This document shows, one piece after another, positions 53,081 through 62,024 of a stretch of 64,000 nucleotides of DNA. The DNA is from Podospora bellae-mahoneyi (Eukaryota; Ascomycota; Sordariomycetes; Sordariales; Podosporaceae). The stretch covers positions 4,588,001-4,652,000 of the forward strand of contig NC_085881.1 in the NCBI RefSeq assembly GCF_035222275.1. Direction: 5' to 3'. The notes under the pieces are model-generated. The model saw only the letters and a list, made by a program, of their open reading frames with translations, made no database searches and was not told the DNA's origin. Within the stretch, counting starts at the first letter, position 1. The number at the start of each line of letters is the position of its first letter. A program made the position numbers and the translations under genes.

Positions 53081-53466
53081 TGTCACGGCTCGACACCTAG
53101 TGGGGCGCAGGCGCACCACTGACCAATCATTAGCACAGGATTACGGACCAATCAGAATAGGATTATCAGGATCGAGGGTCGATCCAGAGGAGTCAACCCC
53201 GGAGGGATAGTATCGATAGGATCGAGGGTCGAGTCTATCGATCCAGGACAACGCCAGGCTTGGCGTAGGATATATATATATACGGAGGAACTGGCTGGTG
53301 TAGATAGACAGTTCCGCAGTATGCAATTGCAAGTTGTATTCACGGTATCTAGTGTTTACATTGAGACATCTTGTCGTACACTGTCTAGCTGTACCGAACC
53401 AGGATTATTCAGAAGTAGCCTTCAACCGGTATCCCTTTCAGAGGTTCTGGATAGGGGTTCGTCATA
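53081..53466 (+). repeat. 3' LTR of the Gypsy element
   Basis: Same length as the 5' LTR and about 99% identical to it. It is followed directly by the TCTTT target duplication. Its end lies only 17 bp from an inverted LTR of the same family, so the two face each other. Confidence 0.93.
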
Positions 53467-53483
53467 TCTTTCCGAACTCCACA

Positions 53484-54254
53484 TGTGACGAACTCCTATC
53501 CAAAACCTCTGAGAGGGATACTCAGTTGAAGGTACTTCTAGACAAATGGTTCGGTACAGCTAAACAGTGTACAACAATGGCTTGTCTCAATCACAACAGT
53601 CTAGATACTAACAATTGTGAGTTGTATTGCATACTACGGAACTGTCTATCTACACCAGCTAGTTCCTCCGTATATATAGACTTCCATCCTCCAGGCACCT
53701 CCGTACCCGGCTTACTGCGGCTCACAGGTGAGCGGTGGTGATCTATGACGAACCCCTATCCAGAACCTCTGAAAGGGATACTGGTTGAAGGCTGCTTCTG
53801 AATAATCCTGGTTCGGTACAGCTAAACAGTGTACGACAAGATGTCTCAATGTAATCACAAATACTGTAACTACAACTTGAATTGCATACTGCGGAACTGT
53901 CTATCTACACCAGCCAGTTCCTCCGTATATATAGACCTTGTGCCAAGCCATATTTACTTCTTGCTCAGTGCCCTTGGCACACTGATCACGACTGCTTAGT
54001 CTGCTCAGTGCCCTTGGCGTACTGATCAGTCGTCCCTTACTGTGATTGGTTCTTCTTGTACGTTCCTCCGATTGGCCCCTATTCCCGTGGCCCTATAACC
54101 CGTCCTGTACCAGGGTTGTGACACGATCCGGCTCACCTTTGCTAAGAGGTGAGGGCCTCATCACCCTGCAGCCTCGCCGTTACATTTCCCTTAATTGGCT
54201 ACTACGGCCTGCTGCAGTTTCCACTCAATCTTGCTATATGGTTAGTCTGTGACA
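53484..54254 (-). mobile_element. Inverted solo LTR of the same Gypsy family, itself interrupted
   Basis: The sequence starts TGTGACGAACTCC at 53484 and ends CTGTGACA at 54254, the reverse of the LTR ends seen elsewhere. It is flanked by a perfect CCACA duplication (53479-53483 and 54255-54259). Without the nested LTR and one copy of its target site, it is exactly 386 bp, the same as the LTRs of the full-length element. It shares the R/U5 part with them in inverse orientation. A solo LTR is the usual product of LTR-LTR recombination. Confidence 0.8.
53744..54123 (-). mobile_element. Second inverted solo LTR nested in the first
   Basis: This 380-bp unit starts TATGACGAACCCC and ends GTTGTGACA, with TGATC before and CGATC after it as a near-perfect target duplication. 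Its R/U5-like half closely matches the 3' LTR of the full-length element in reverse, while its U3 half differs (segments around 53950-54110). It is younger than the LTR that it interrupts. Confidence 0.75.
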
Positions 54255-54297
54255 CCACACCTTGTTTTTTTATAAGCCTCGCTTTAAGAACGTGACA

Positions 54298-54602
54298 TTT
54301 ATAAAGTTTTATTAGATAGATTTCAAAATTTTAAAATATTAATTTAAGGAAAAATTTATTTTTATATTAAACTAAAGACCGATAAAAAGATAACATAAAA
54401 AATTAAGTTAAATAATTATCAAAATATTTCTTTAATAATATAATATTCTTATTTATAAAAAAGGAATTTCTATATCTTTTTTACTATTATAATTTATAGT
54501 AATTCAACTATATTAATCTATTATAGTTATATTGATACACAGATTTTTTATATTAATTAAAATTTAATATTTTTAATAATCAAATACTTTCCCGGAGCTA
54601 AT
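54298..54602. mobile_element. RIP-degraded AT-rich remnant
   Basis: This 305-bp stretch is very AT-rich, with CA and TG nearly absent and runs of TA. It looks like the continuation of the degraded repeat at 44981-45706, into which the nest inserted. No family can be given. Confidence 0.5.
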
Positions 54603-55412
54603 TGTCACAATCGTGGATGAAAAGCCAACGTACGGGGCGCGGGACGTTCCTAGCCAATCGTTACTGACTAATCGAAAGTGGAGCGATGGGATCACGATGA
54701 GCGTAGTGAACCACAGGAAAGGTAATCCAGATCCCCTTTGGGGGGAACGTGATCCAGGTGATCTACGGTCTATATATACGGAGGAACTAGATAGCTGGTA
54801 GATAGTTCCGCAGTATTGTCACAGTTAACCCAACGGCAGGCCGCGCAGTATGTGGGGCGCGGGGAGTCCCCAGCCAATCATTAAGGAAACCAGGAAGCAG
54901 CCAGTCAAGGCTGGCCAGAAGTGCTACGGCGCCAAGAGGCCTGAGCAGTCTGCAGGATGCAAGATGCTACGGGTGATCGAAGACATAGCACGATGAGCAC
55001 TTCGCAGGATGCAAAGTGCTAGGAGTGATCGGGGCCGTAGCAGGGCGAGCACCTCAGGGCCCCGAGGTCTATATATACGGAGGAACTGGCTGGTGTAGGT
55101 AGACAGTTCCGCAGTATGCAATTCAAGCTTGTATTCACGGTATCTAGTGTTTACATCGAGACATCTTGTCGTACACTGTTTAGCTGTACCGAACCAGGAT
55201 TATTCAGAAGTAGCCTTCAACCGGTATCCCTTTCAGAGGTTCTGGATAGGGGTTCGTCATAAGTATGCAATACAAGTCACATTCGTTGGTATCAGACTTT
55301 TGTGATTGAGACAAGCCGTTGTTGTGCACTGTTTAGCTGCACCGAACCATTTGTCTAGAAGTACCTTCAACTGAGTATCCCTCTCAGAGGTTCTGGATCG
55401 GGGTTCGTCACA
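54603..55412 (+). mobile_element. LTR related in its 3' half, interrupted by another LTR
   Basis: It opens TGTCACAATCGTGG and ends GGGGTTCGTCACA, with about 360 bp once the nested LTR and one AGTAT copy are left out. The 3' half aligns with the R/U5 part of the Gypsy LTR but is diverged (GTTGTGCACTGTTTAGCTGC). No matching target duplication was found at its outer ends (CTAAT against TGAAG), so it may be the remaining LTR of a lost or rearranged element. Confidence 0.65.
54817..55261 (+). mobile_element. Nested solo LTR with AGTAT target duplication
   Basis: This 445-bp unit starts TGTCACAGTTAACC and ends GGGGTTCGTCATA, flanked by AGTAT on both sides (54812-54816 and 55262-55266). From GGAGGAACTGGCTGG on it is nearly identical to the full-length element's LTR, while its first ~250 bp are a different U3 with a repeated CAGGATGCAA(A/G)GTGCTA-like motif. 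Confidence 0.82.
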
Positions 55413-55512
55413 TGAAGTCCATATCCTCTGGAGCTGTTTTTAATTGGGTATCGGTCATAAAATACAGGCAGCCCTACAAGGTGAGGACCACAGTCAGTAA
55501 TAGAATATTCTT

Positions 55513-55549
<37 letters not shown>

Positions 55550-55970
55550 AAGTCTCCCATGAATGCTTGCCTTCCTCTCAACACACAACTACGCTTTTCA
55601 ACCTTGTTCAAACATCACACCATCCATCAAGCCTCAAGCCCCCATGTTCTACAATATCAAACAGGATATACAAGAAAATGCAGTGAAGGGGAAAAAAGGC
55701 TTTAAATGCAACCCCCTGACTCCAGGTATAAGCGCAAAGCAAAGATAACCGCTCGCATCTTACCCCATGTACGCCAATTCGCCAAATGACATCGCCTATG
55801 TCGCTCTCGCCAGAAAGCAAACGCCAGCCAGGAGTGCCATCCACAACATAGATATAATACCCACCATCCGACCCCAAATAAACCAAAAATAAATGACCAC
55901 AGGGGAATCTGAAAGCACAGGAAACAAATGAGAAAATACAAGAGCAATGACAAGCAAGTCTTGCAAAGTC
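55413..55970. other. Intergenic region 3' of HFI1 with (CT)n tract
   Basis: Normal host sequence resumes right after the last LTR. A (CT)n microsatellite of about 16 units lies at 55516-55547. A minus-strand stretch (about 55600-55890) follows a good donor/acceptor pair after the HFI1 stop and may be a 3' UTR exon or an alternative last exon of HFI1. Confidence 0.5.
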
Positions 55971-57599
55971 TTACCCCACAGCCAACGTCGAATCCAATAC
56001 CGAATTCAAGAAATCGCCATCTGCCGGGTCGGCTCCCTCCCACCAAAGATCGTTGTCGATATCCATGGCATCTGGCCCGTGACCGTGCCCTCCTATTCCA
56101 TTTGTAAGTGGTGGTGGGTCTGTGGTTGCCGTGGCCAGGGCTTTGCTGCCACCAGCTGCTGTTGGTAATGGTATTAACGACGGCATTCCGTTCACCATTG
56201 TCGTCGTGCCGCCCATCTCGACATCCTCATCGTCACTTTCGCCTAATATCCTTCCACCCTCCTTCTTAATATACGTGTAAGATTCCCAATCTTCCAACTC
56301 TCCTTCTCGGTAGTCGTTGACAATCGTTTTCACTATTGTCGGGAAGTTTGCCATTCCACAGTCGCCCACATCCAACGCCAACCTCAAATCTGTCATTCCA
56401 AGAGGTCCTCTTTCGCTCGCAGCTTTGGCTTCGATCGGCAACAGCCCGCTCTTGTCCCTGGTCAGCTCTCCCCTTTGGAAGGCTTCTTCTTCCTTTGCCA
56501 GTTGCTTCTTGTATTTGTGCGTCTGAACCCATGCACCCCCTGGCCCAAAGCCAGCATTTCCAGAGTCGCCGGGTCCGTTGCTGCGAGTACGGCTGAATAC
56601 CTGCGTAAGAACTTCTTTTATAAACGTGTCGGTGGCGATAGACATGAATTGGGCGGCTTCTGGCGCGTGGCCGGAGACGAGACCAGATTCATAGCAAAAG
56701 GGCAACATGCGGGCTTCGATACTAGATACGTCAGGGAATTCGCCAGACTCGACGGCAAGAGGTTGGGCAAAGCGTTTTCGGATCTCGAGGTCAAAGTCTA
56801 CACGCTGTTAGTGAAGAGTCAAATAAGGGGTAAGGAAGGGGTACATACTCATGCGACTGAGACCCCCTGCTGCGCTTGCTGGTACCTCGGTGGTCTTGGC
56901 AGGTTTGATGCGGCTCTGGTCTGTAAATACATCTGCCAAGGAATTGAATGGGTCGAACTAGATAAAGGGTCAGTAACTCCAGCGTGGATAGCCGCGGTCG
57001 TAAGAAGGCTTACATCGTTTTGTACAATGTCCTTGATCCTCCGCCTGTCTCGTGCCGGCAACTGCATGACCTCCCCCTTTAACCTCCTTTCGGCAGCATC
57101 ACCAGACACGGGCTTGTTGCCTGCCGTGGTGGACGGCTTGTCATTGGCACTGACCCAGGGCGCAAGACCCTGGTCGGGCATCTCCCTCGTGACATTTCCA
57201 TAGATGGCAGCAATGAGCTGGTTATGTAGATGTTCTCTTTGTCCGTCAGGGGAAGCTAATATCGGGTCTATGCGCTCGCTGAACTCGGCTTGATTGAGGC
57301 GGCCTGTATGTAAACATGGTCAGCAAGTTTGGCCCGGCATGTATGATGCAGAGCCGCTGGCGCATACCGATCAGGAAGTTTGTGATTGTTTCTTTGTAAA
57401 TAACCCATTGTTCGGGGCCAATGGTGGACTTTAACTGCGTGTATATCGGCTCGAGGTCTATGCGGGCGGGTATAAGCTGGCTCGTTTTGGGAGTCTTGTG
57501 CAGCGAAGGGGCCGAGACATTGATGGATTTGTTGGCGAGAACGGGGGTAGAGACGCTGATGGAAGGCCGGCTGAGGGCGGCGGGGTCGATGTCGACCAT
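55971..57599 (-). CDS. HFI1: SAGA coactivator subunit HFI1/ADA1
   Basis: Four exons (57599-57368, 57303-57014, 56957-56849, 56797-55971) give 485 residues. The joined sequence reads [56 protein letters not shown], then [41 protein letters not shown] and [20 protein letters not shown]. This matches the fungal SAGA-Tad1/Hfi1 family as I know it. The protein has a histone-fold-like region (about 205-290) that pairs with TAF12 and is needed for SAGA integrity and for transcriptional activation. The tail is acidic ([28 protein letters not shown]). All introns are canonical, 51-66 nt, and are needed to keep the frame. A strong GTAAGA donor overlaps the stop codon, so a different last exon cannot be excluded. 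Confidence 0.88.
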
Positions 57600-58154
57600 G
57601 GTGGTGTGGCCAGCCTTGGAGTTGTAGATGTACAGATATGGCTGGAGCAATCCTGATCCGGAGGCGCGAAAGAGAGAAAGGAGCAGGGTTCAGTTTCGTC
57701 GCGCGCGAAATGCACAGTGGTCGCGACGTGAAGCGGCAGTCATTTGCGCATCAAAATGAAGGCCAGACTCATGCGATCGCGGATCCGCAGTCAGAGTGAT
57801 GGACTTGGCATGGTGTCGCCTTGGAATGGATGGTGTTGTCGTCGGTCAGCCAAACTTGATGGTGGTCAGGTCCTCGGTTGCTCAGTGTCTGTAGTTGAAT
57901 TTTGCGGGGCCTCTCAGTAACAGAGTTGCGGCGGGTGTAGTTGTAGGCCCTGGTCCCAGTCCCAGGGCAGCTTTGTACCATTCTTGGCAGCCCTTTTACA
58001 CTGGACGACGACCCCTCGTCACGTCCTGTCTTGTATCCTAGGTCGCGTCCAATCCACCAATATTCAAGTCAATAATGCAGCACTAAACATCACCGCCGCC
58101 TACAAAAGAGCTTGATTGCGAACGGCACTGGGTTGACATTGACACAATGCAACC
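57600..58154. promoter_or_regulatory. Divergent promoter region, HFI1 / GCP3
   Basis: This 555-bp stretch separates outward-pointing starts. An upstream ATG in another frame (58147) lies 8 bp before the GCP3 start and overlaps it, which could lower initiation. Nothing else is distinctive. Confidence 0.4.
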
Positions 58155-61100
58155 ATGTCTCACGCCCCGCGCAATCGAATCTCGAATGCAATCGACAGTC
58201 TGATCACCCACCTGGTGCCCAGCAACCCCCACGACGACGAGCAGACAGCTCAAGAGAGGCATGATGCTTGCTTTGAGCTTGTCCGGGCCATTTTTGAGCG
58301 GTGAGAATTTTTCATCTGATACTCTTTTGGCCTAGACAAAGCTAATTAGAAAGCAACAGACCCAATTCTCCCTCGATATCGGCCGACGTAAACCATGCTT
58401 CGGACCTCATCAAGCGGAAGCTCATACACAGCAACCCTAGCCAGGCCCTACGCTTCTCCAACCTCTATACCCGACTTTTGTCACTGCCAGTCCTGAACCA
58501 AAAATGGGCCATTTTATATCTCCTATATCAGCTCTCTGACTCGCCTGATCCCAATGAGCCTCCACCACCACCAAGGCAGCCAGCAGCACCACATGGGTTG
58601 ACATCGCGGGAGCCAAGCTTCCGGGACCGAGAACTTCAGGCGCAGATCCTTCGGGAGCAGGAAGAGACCCAGGCAGAGGCAGAAAACTGCCAAGGGCCAC
58701 TACCGGCAGAGCCAAGTTTCCGAGAGCCAGCTTCTCGCGAGCCAAACTTCCGTGAATCAGTAGCACAGCGGGCGGCGGGACGAGCAACAGGCCGGTCGAC
58801 GGCAACAGCAGAGTCAAAAACGCCGACACCCGCACCACCACTGGTATCAGAAGAAGAGGCCGTAAACAATGTGTTTGCCCCAGGTGGTTTGAAGAAGCTC
58901 CCAACCGAAAGGCCACGGCGAAACACCAATGCCGAAGAAGCTCGCTCGCAGCCTGGTGCGGTAGACGGATCTACCAAGAAGAGCACAAGGGACGTTTCAA
59001 TCAAGTCAAACTTGCTCGCAGACAACTCATTGGAGTTTGAGCCTTCTGAGATGGGTCTGTTGAGAGACCTTCCTTTCACTCTTCAGGGATTATCATCAAC
59101 AACTCTTCCTTTCACCAGGGATACTGTTTTGAAACTGCCGCCAACTTTGCCGCTACCAATAGTGTCACTGTTGCACACTTTGGCCGAGCCTTCATTATTA
59201 TATCGAGGGCTTGCAAATTTTGTCAAGTCACCAGCAAAGGGGTTACTCGGCCAAAGCTTGCGGGCAGCCATCAACAATGAGCTTCGGTCATATCTCACTC
59301 TTGTGGCAACGCTGGAGGCGCAGATTCGACGGGCATTGTCATCCCTTGATGAGGCAGCACCACGAGGCGGCATCGGGAAAGCCGGTGTCACGTTGAAGAG
59401 ATGCGTTGTTTGGACGAGAGAGGCGACCATGGGCTTGCGGCTGATGTCTTTGATATCAGAGGAGAGTTATAGTAAACAAGGCGGACAACTGATCAGTCTG
59501 ATTCACGGCTTTTCTACCTCTCATGGTGACCCCGTGGTGGCTGCTTTTGCTGAACGCTTGCTGGCCGACGTCACCCGGCCGTTTTACGACATTCTTCGGC
59601 GTTGGATATACGACGGTGAGCTATCTGATCCCCATCTGGAGTTCTTCGTCCGCGAACAAAACCCCAACAATGAAAAACAAAACGAGTCCAAGGCCAAGGG
59701 CCAAGCTAGTGTGTGGAACTCCAAGTACGAAGTCGTCGACGCCATGGTACCCAGTATCATGACTCCCGACTTTGCCCAAAAGGTCTTTTTGATTGGAAAG
59801 TCCCTCAACTTCATCCGCCACAGCTGCGGCGACAGCCAGTGGGTCGACGCCTATAGCAAAACCTCGTCAAAGGAGCTCAAGTACGGCGACACGGCCACGC
59901 TCGAGAAGTGGATCGACGACGCCTACAAGACCACCATGCAGCGCCTCATGACGCTCATGAACACCCGCTTCCGTCTGTTTGACCACCTCCAAGCCCTGAA
60001 GAACTATATCCTTCTCGGCCAGGGCGACTTTATCGCTTTGCTGATGGAATCCCTCGCCGCGAACCTCGACCGCCCAGCTGGCGCACAATACCGCCACACC
60101 CTCACTGCCCAGCTGGAACACGCCATCCGCGGCTCCAACGCCCAGTATGATTCTGACGAGGTCCTCCGCCGCCTAGACGCCCGTATGCTTCAACTGAGCC
60201 ACGGCGATATTGGCTGGGATTGTTTCACGCTCGAATACAAAATTGATGCCCCTGTCGATGTGGTAGTCACCGAATGGGGAAACCGTCAGTACCTCAAAGT
60301 CTTCAACTTTCTCTGGCGGATCAAACGCGTCGAGTTTGCTCTGGCATCCACCTGGAGAAAATGCATGACGGGCGCGAGGGGAGTGCTACAATCCAACGAC
60401 GAGATAGTCCTCCAGACCTGGAAATCCACCAGGGGAACTCTCGCGGAGATGATCCATTTTGTTGGTCAACTGCAATACTACATTTTGTTTGAAGTCATCG
60501 AGTCCAGCTGGGGGGAGCTGCAGAAGAACATCCGAAAAGAAGACTGCACCCTGGATGACTTGATCAGGGCTCATACCAAGTACCTCACCTCCATCACCCA
60601 CAAAGGACTTCTCGGTGCCCGCCGGAGACAGCACCACGACGCGCAAAAGGAAGCCGCCTCGTTGGGCCGTGACGCATCAGAAGTTGAAGATCGCAACTCG
60701 TACATGGTGCAGCTGTCGCTCCTGCTGCGAAACATGCTCGACTACAGAGACAGCGTGGACGGGTTGTACTCGTGGTCCGTGTCTGACTTTACCCGCAGAC
60801 AAGAAGTCGACACGGTCTCGCTGCTGCGAAAACACCGGCCCAATTCGGGAGACATGGAGAGTTTTGTCGGGCCGGACGATCCCTTTTTTGGGTCTGCCGG
60901 GGGAGTGGGAGGGAATAACAATATTAAGAGCGAGTTCCCTGCGCTGCAGGAACGGCTGAAGCAGTTAGGGGTGAGTTTCAGGCAGAGGCTGCAGATCTTG
61001 CTGGGGGATCTGGCGTATCAGCCTGATGTGGACATGCGCTTCCTGGGGGTGTCGATGAACTTTAATGATGTGTATCAGCCGGTTAGGAGGAAGAGTGGGA

Positions 61101-61219
61101 AGGCTGGGGCTGGGGGGGGTGGTGTTTCGGCTGGTGGTGGGGAGAAACAACAACAGCAGCAGCAGCAGGGAGGGAATGTGGGGAATGTGAATGTTTCGTT
61201 TTCTGCTTCAAGGGCTTAG
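58155..61219 (+). CDS. SPC98: Gamma-tubulin complex component 3 (SPC98 family)
   Basis: Two exons (58155-58300 and 58360-61219) give 1001 residues. The 59-nt intron has a GTGAGA donor, and splicing gives FELVRAIFERPNSPSISADV. The N-terminal helical region is followed by a low-complexity linker with repeated (E/R)EPSFRE-type units (58606-58780). The grip1 domain begins near ESEFEPSEMGLLRDLPFTLQG, with PIVSLLHTLAEPSLLYRGLANF, and the grip2 domain near VFNFLWRIKRVEFAL, both hallmarks of the Spc97/Spc98 family. GCP3 pairs with GCP2 and two gamma-tubulins to form the small complex that nucleates microtubules at the spindle pole body. The last ~50 residues are Gly/Gln rich with a short poly-Gln run. 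The frame stays open for 103 codons after the TAG stop. Confidence 0.93.
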
Positions 61220-62024
61220 GAGGCTGGAAAGGAGGAGAGTGAGGGTTTGAGACCACCGGGGCAGGATAGGAGGAAAGGAGAGGAAGAGGAGGAGAAAGTA
61301 ATAGACGTGAAAGCGGATCGGCAGGCTGATGAGAAAGGGGAAGGGGGAAGCGTGGGGAAGACGCCTTCTTCGGGTGGTGTCAAACAGGGCAAAACACCTG
61401 TGACGACTGTGAGACCGGTCGAGAGACAACCATGTGGCAAGACTGTAAGTCCGAGCAAGAAAACTCCCAGCCCGGGGAAAGGCGGAGGAGGGTCATGGCT
61501 CCAGACCAGGCCGGCGTGGAAGAGGCCTTGAAAAGGGTTGTATTGTATACTGCGGGCGGCGCGACTAGAGTATCTTGTCATGATTTGGCGAGGGTGGAGG
61601 GAAAGGGGTGTTCATCTTTGGGAGTTTTGACGGTTAGAGTTATCGGTGTTCTGGTGTGTGTTGAAATGATATATATTTATGACCATAATCTGTTCTAATC
61701 GTGATACAAAAGTTTGAGCAAAGTGGATTGCCTTCGACTATAGATTAACGTGTACATTGACCGGCTCTAACCATGTCTAACTTGAAGTAGATAATACCCA
61801 TGTGTGTTGAAAGCTTCTTGAGGTAACTCATCGACTAACAAAAATGACATCTGCAAGAGAATCCACGTTCATAGATATATATTCCATGTCAGTCGCCACT
61901 CCTCCGATAATCGCCCCCCATCCCACGCCGTGTATGCAATATCTGACTCCTCCCCTCCCAGGACGGATATAATCAACTCTCAGAACCAAAATGCTATGCT
62001 TTCTCAAAAATAAAAATAAACCTT
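61220..62024. other. Convergent intergenic region with in-frame extension after the GCP3 stop
   Basis: The first part (61220-61531) continues the GCP3 frame after its TAG codon and encodes a Lys/Glu/Pro/Ser-rich stretch. The rest (61532-62024) is AT-richer and probably holds both 3' untranslated regions. No other gene is seen. Confidence 0.5.

Larger units (their letters stand above)
45827..53466 (+). mobile_element. Ty3/Gypsy LTR retrotransposon (chromovirus type), broken
   Basis: A 7.6-kb element is bounded by direct 386-bp LTRs and a perfect TCTTT target duplication (45822-45826 and 53467-53471). Parts in order: 5' LTR; gag start near 46268 (MAGPKNVQMGGVPP); gag-pol region to about 51.9 kb with recognisable remains of reverse transcriptase (about 49.2-49.8 kb), RNase H (about 50.1-50.4 kb), integrase (about 50.7-51.4 kb) and a chromodomain-like end (about 51.6-52.0 kb, with EEYDVEEILDLR); a 1.1-kb 3' segment with two tRNA-like sequences and antisense coding potential; 3' LTR. 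From about 46.38 to 51.56 kb the interior is saturated with RIP-type changes and has many dozens of breaks, so the element is a fossil. The LTRs differ at only about five sites, all transitions, so insertion is recent in evolutionary terms, although RIP and conversion make a clock unreliable. Confidence 0.9.
45707..54297 (+). mobile_element. Small ~170-bp terminal-repeat element (solo LTR or MITE) split by later insertions
   Basis: The sequence opens with TGTCACAG at 45707 and closes with GTGACA at 54297. It is flanked on both sides by TTTAT, a perfect 5-bp target duplication. When the Gypsy element (with one TCTTT copy) and the inverted solo LTR (with one CCACA copy) are left out, about 170 bp remain, with an internal TCTAAATATAGC TATA-like box. 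TG...CA ends and a 5-bp duplication fit a short solo LTR of another family; a MITE is the alternative. It is the oldest layer of this nest. Confidence 0.6.

Noticed and set aside
44981-54602. AT-rich block as centromere core or mitochondrial insertion
   Set aside because: LTRs, target duplications, pol remains and CA/TG loss explain the composition as RIP-altered transposons; no mitochondrial genes are seen.
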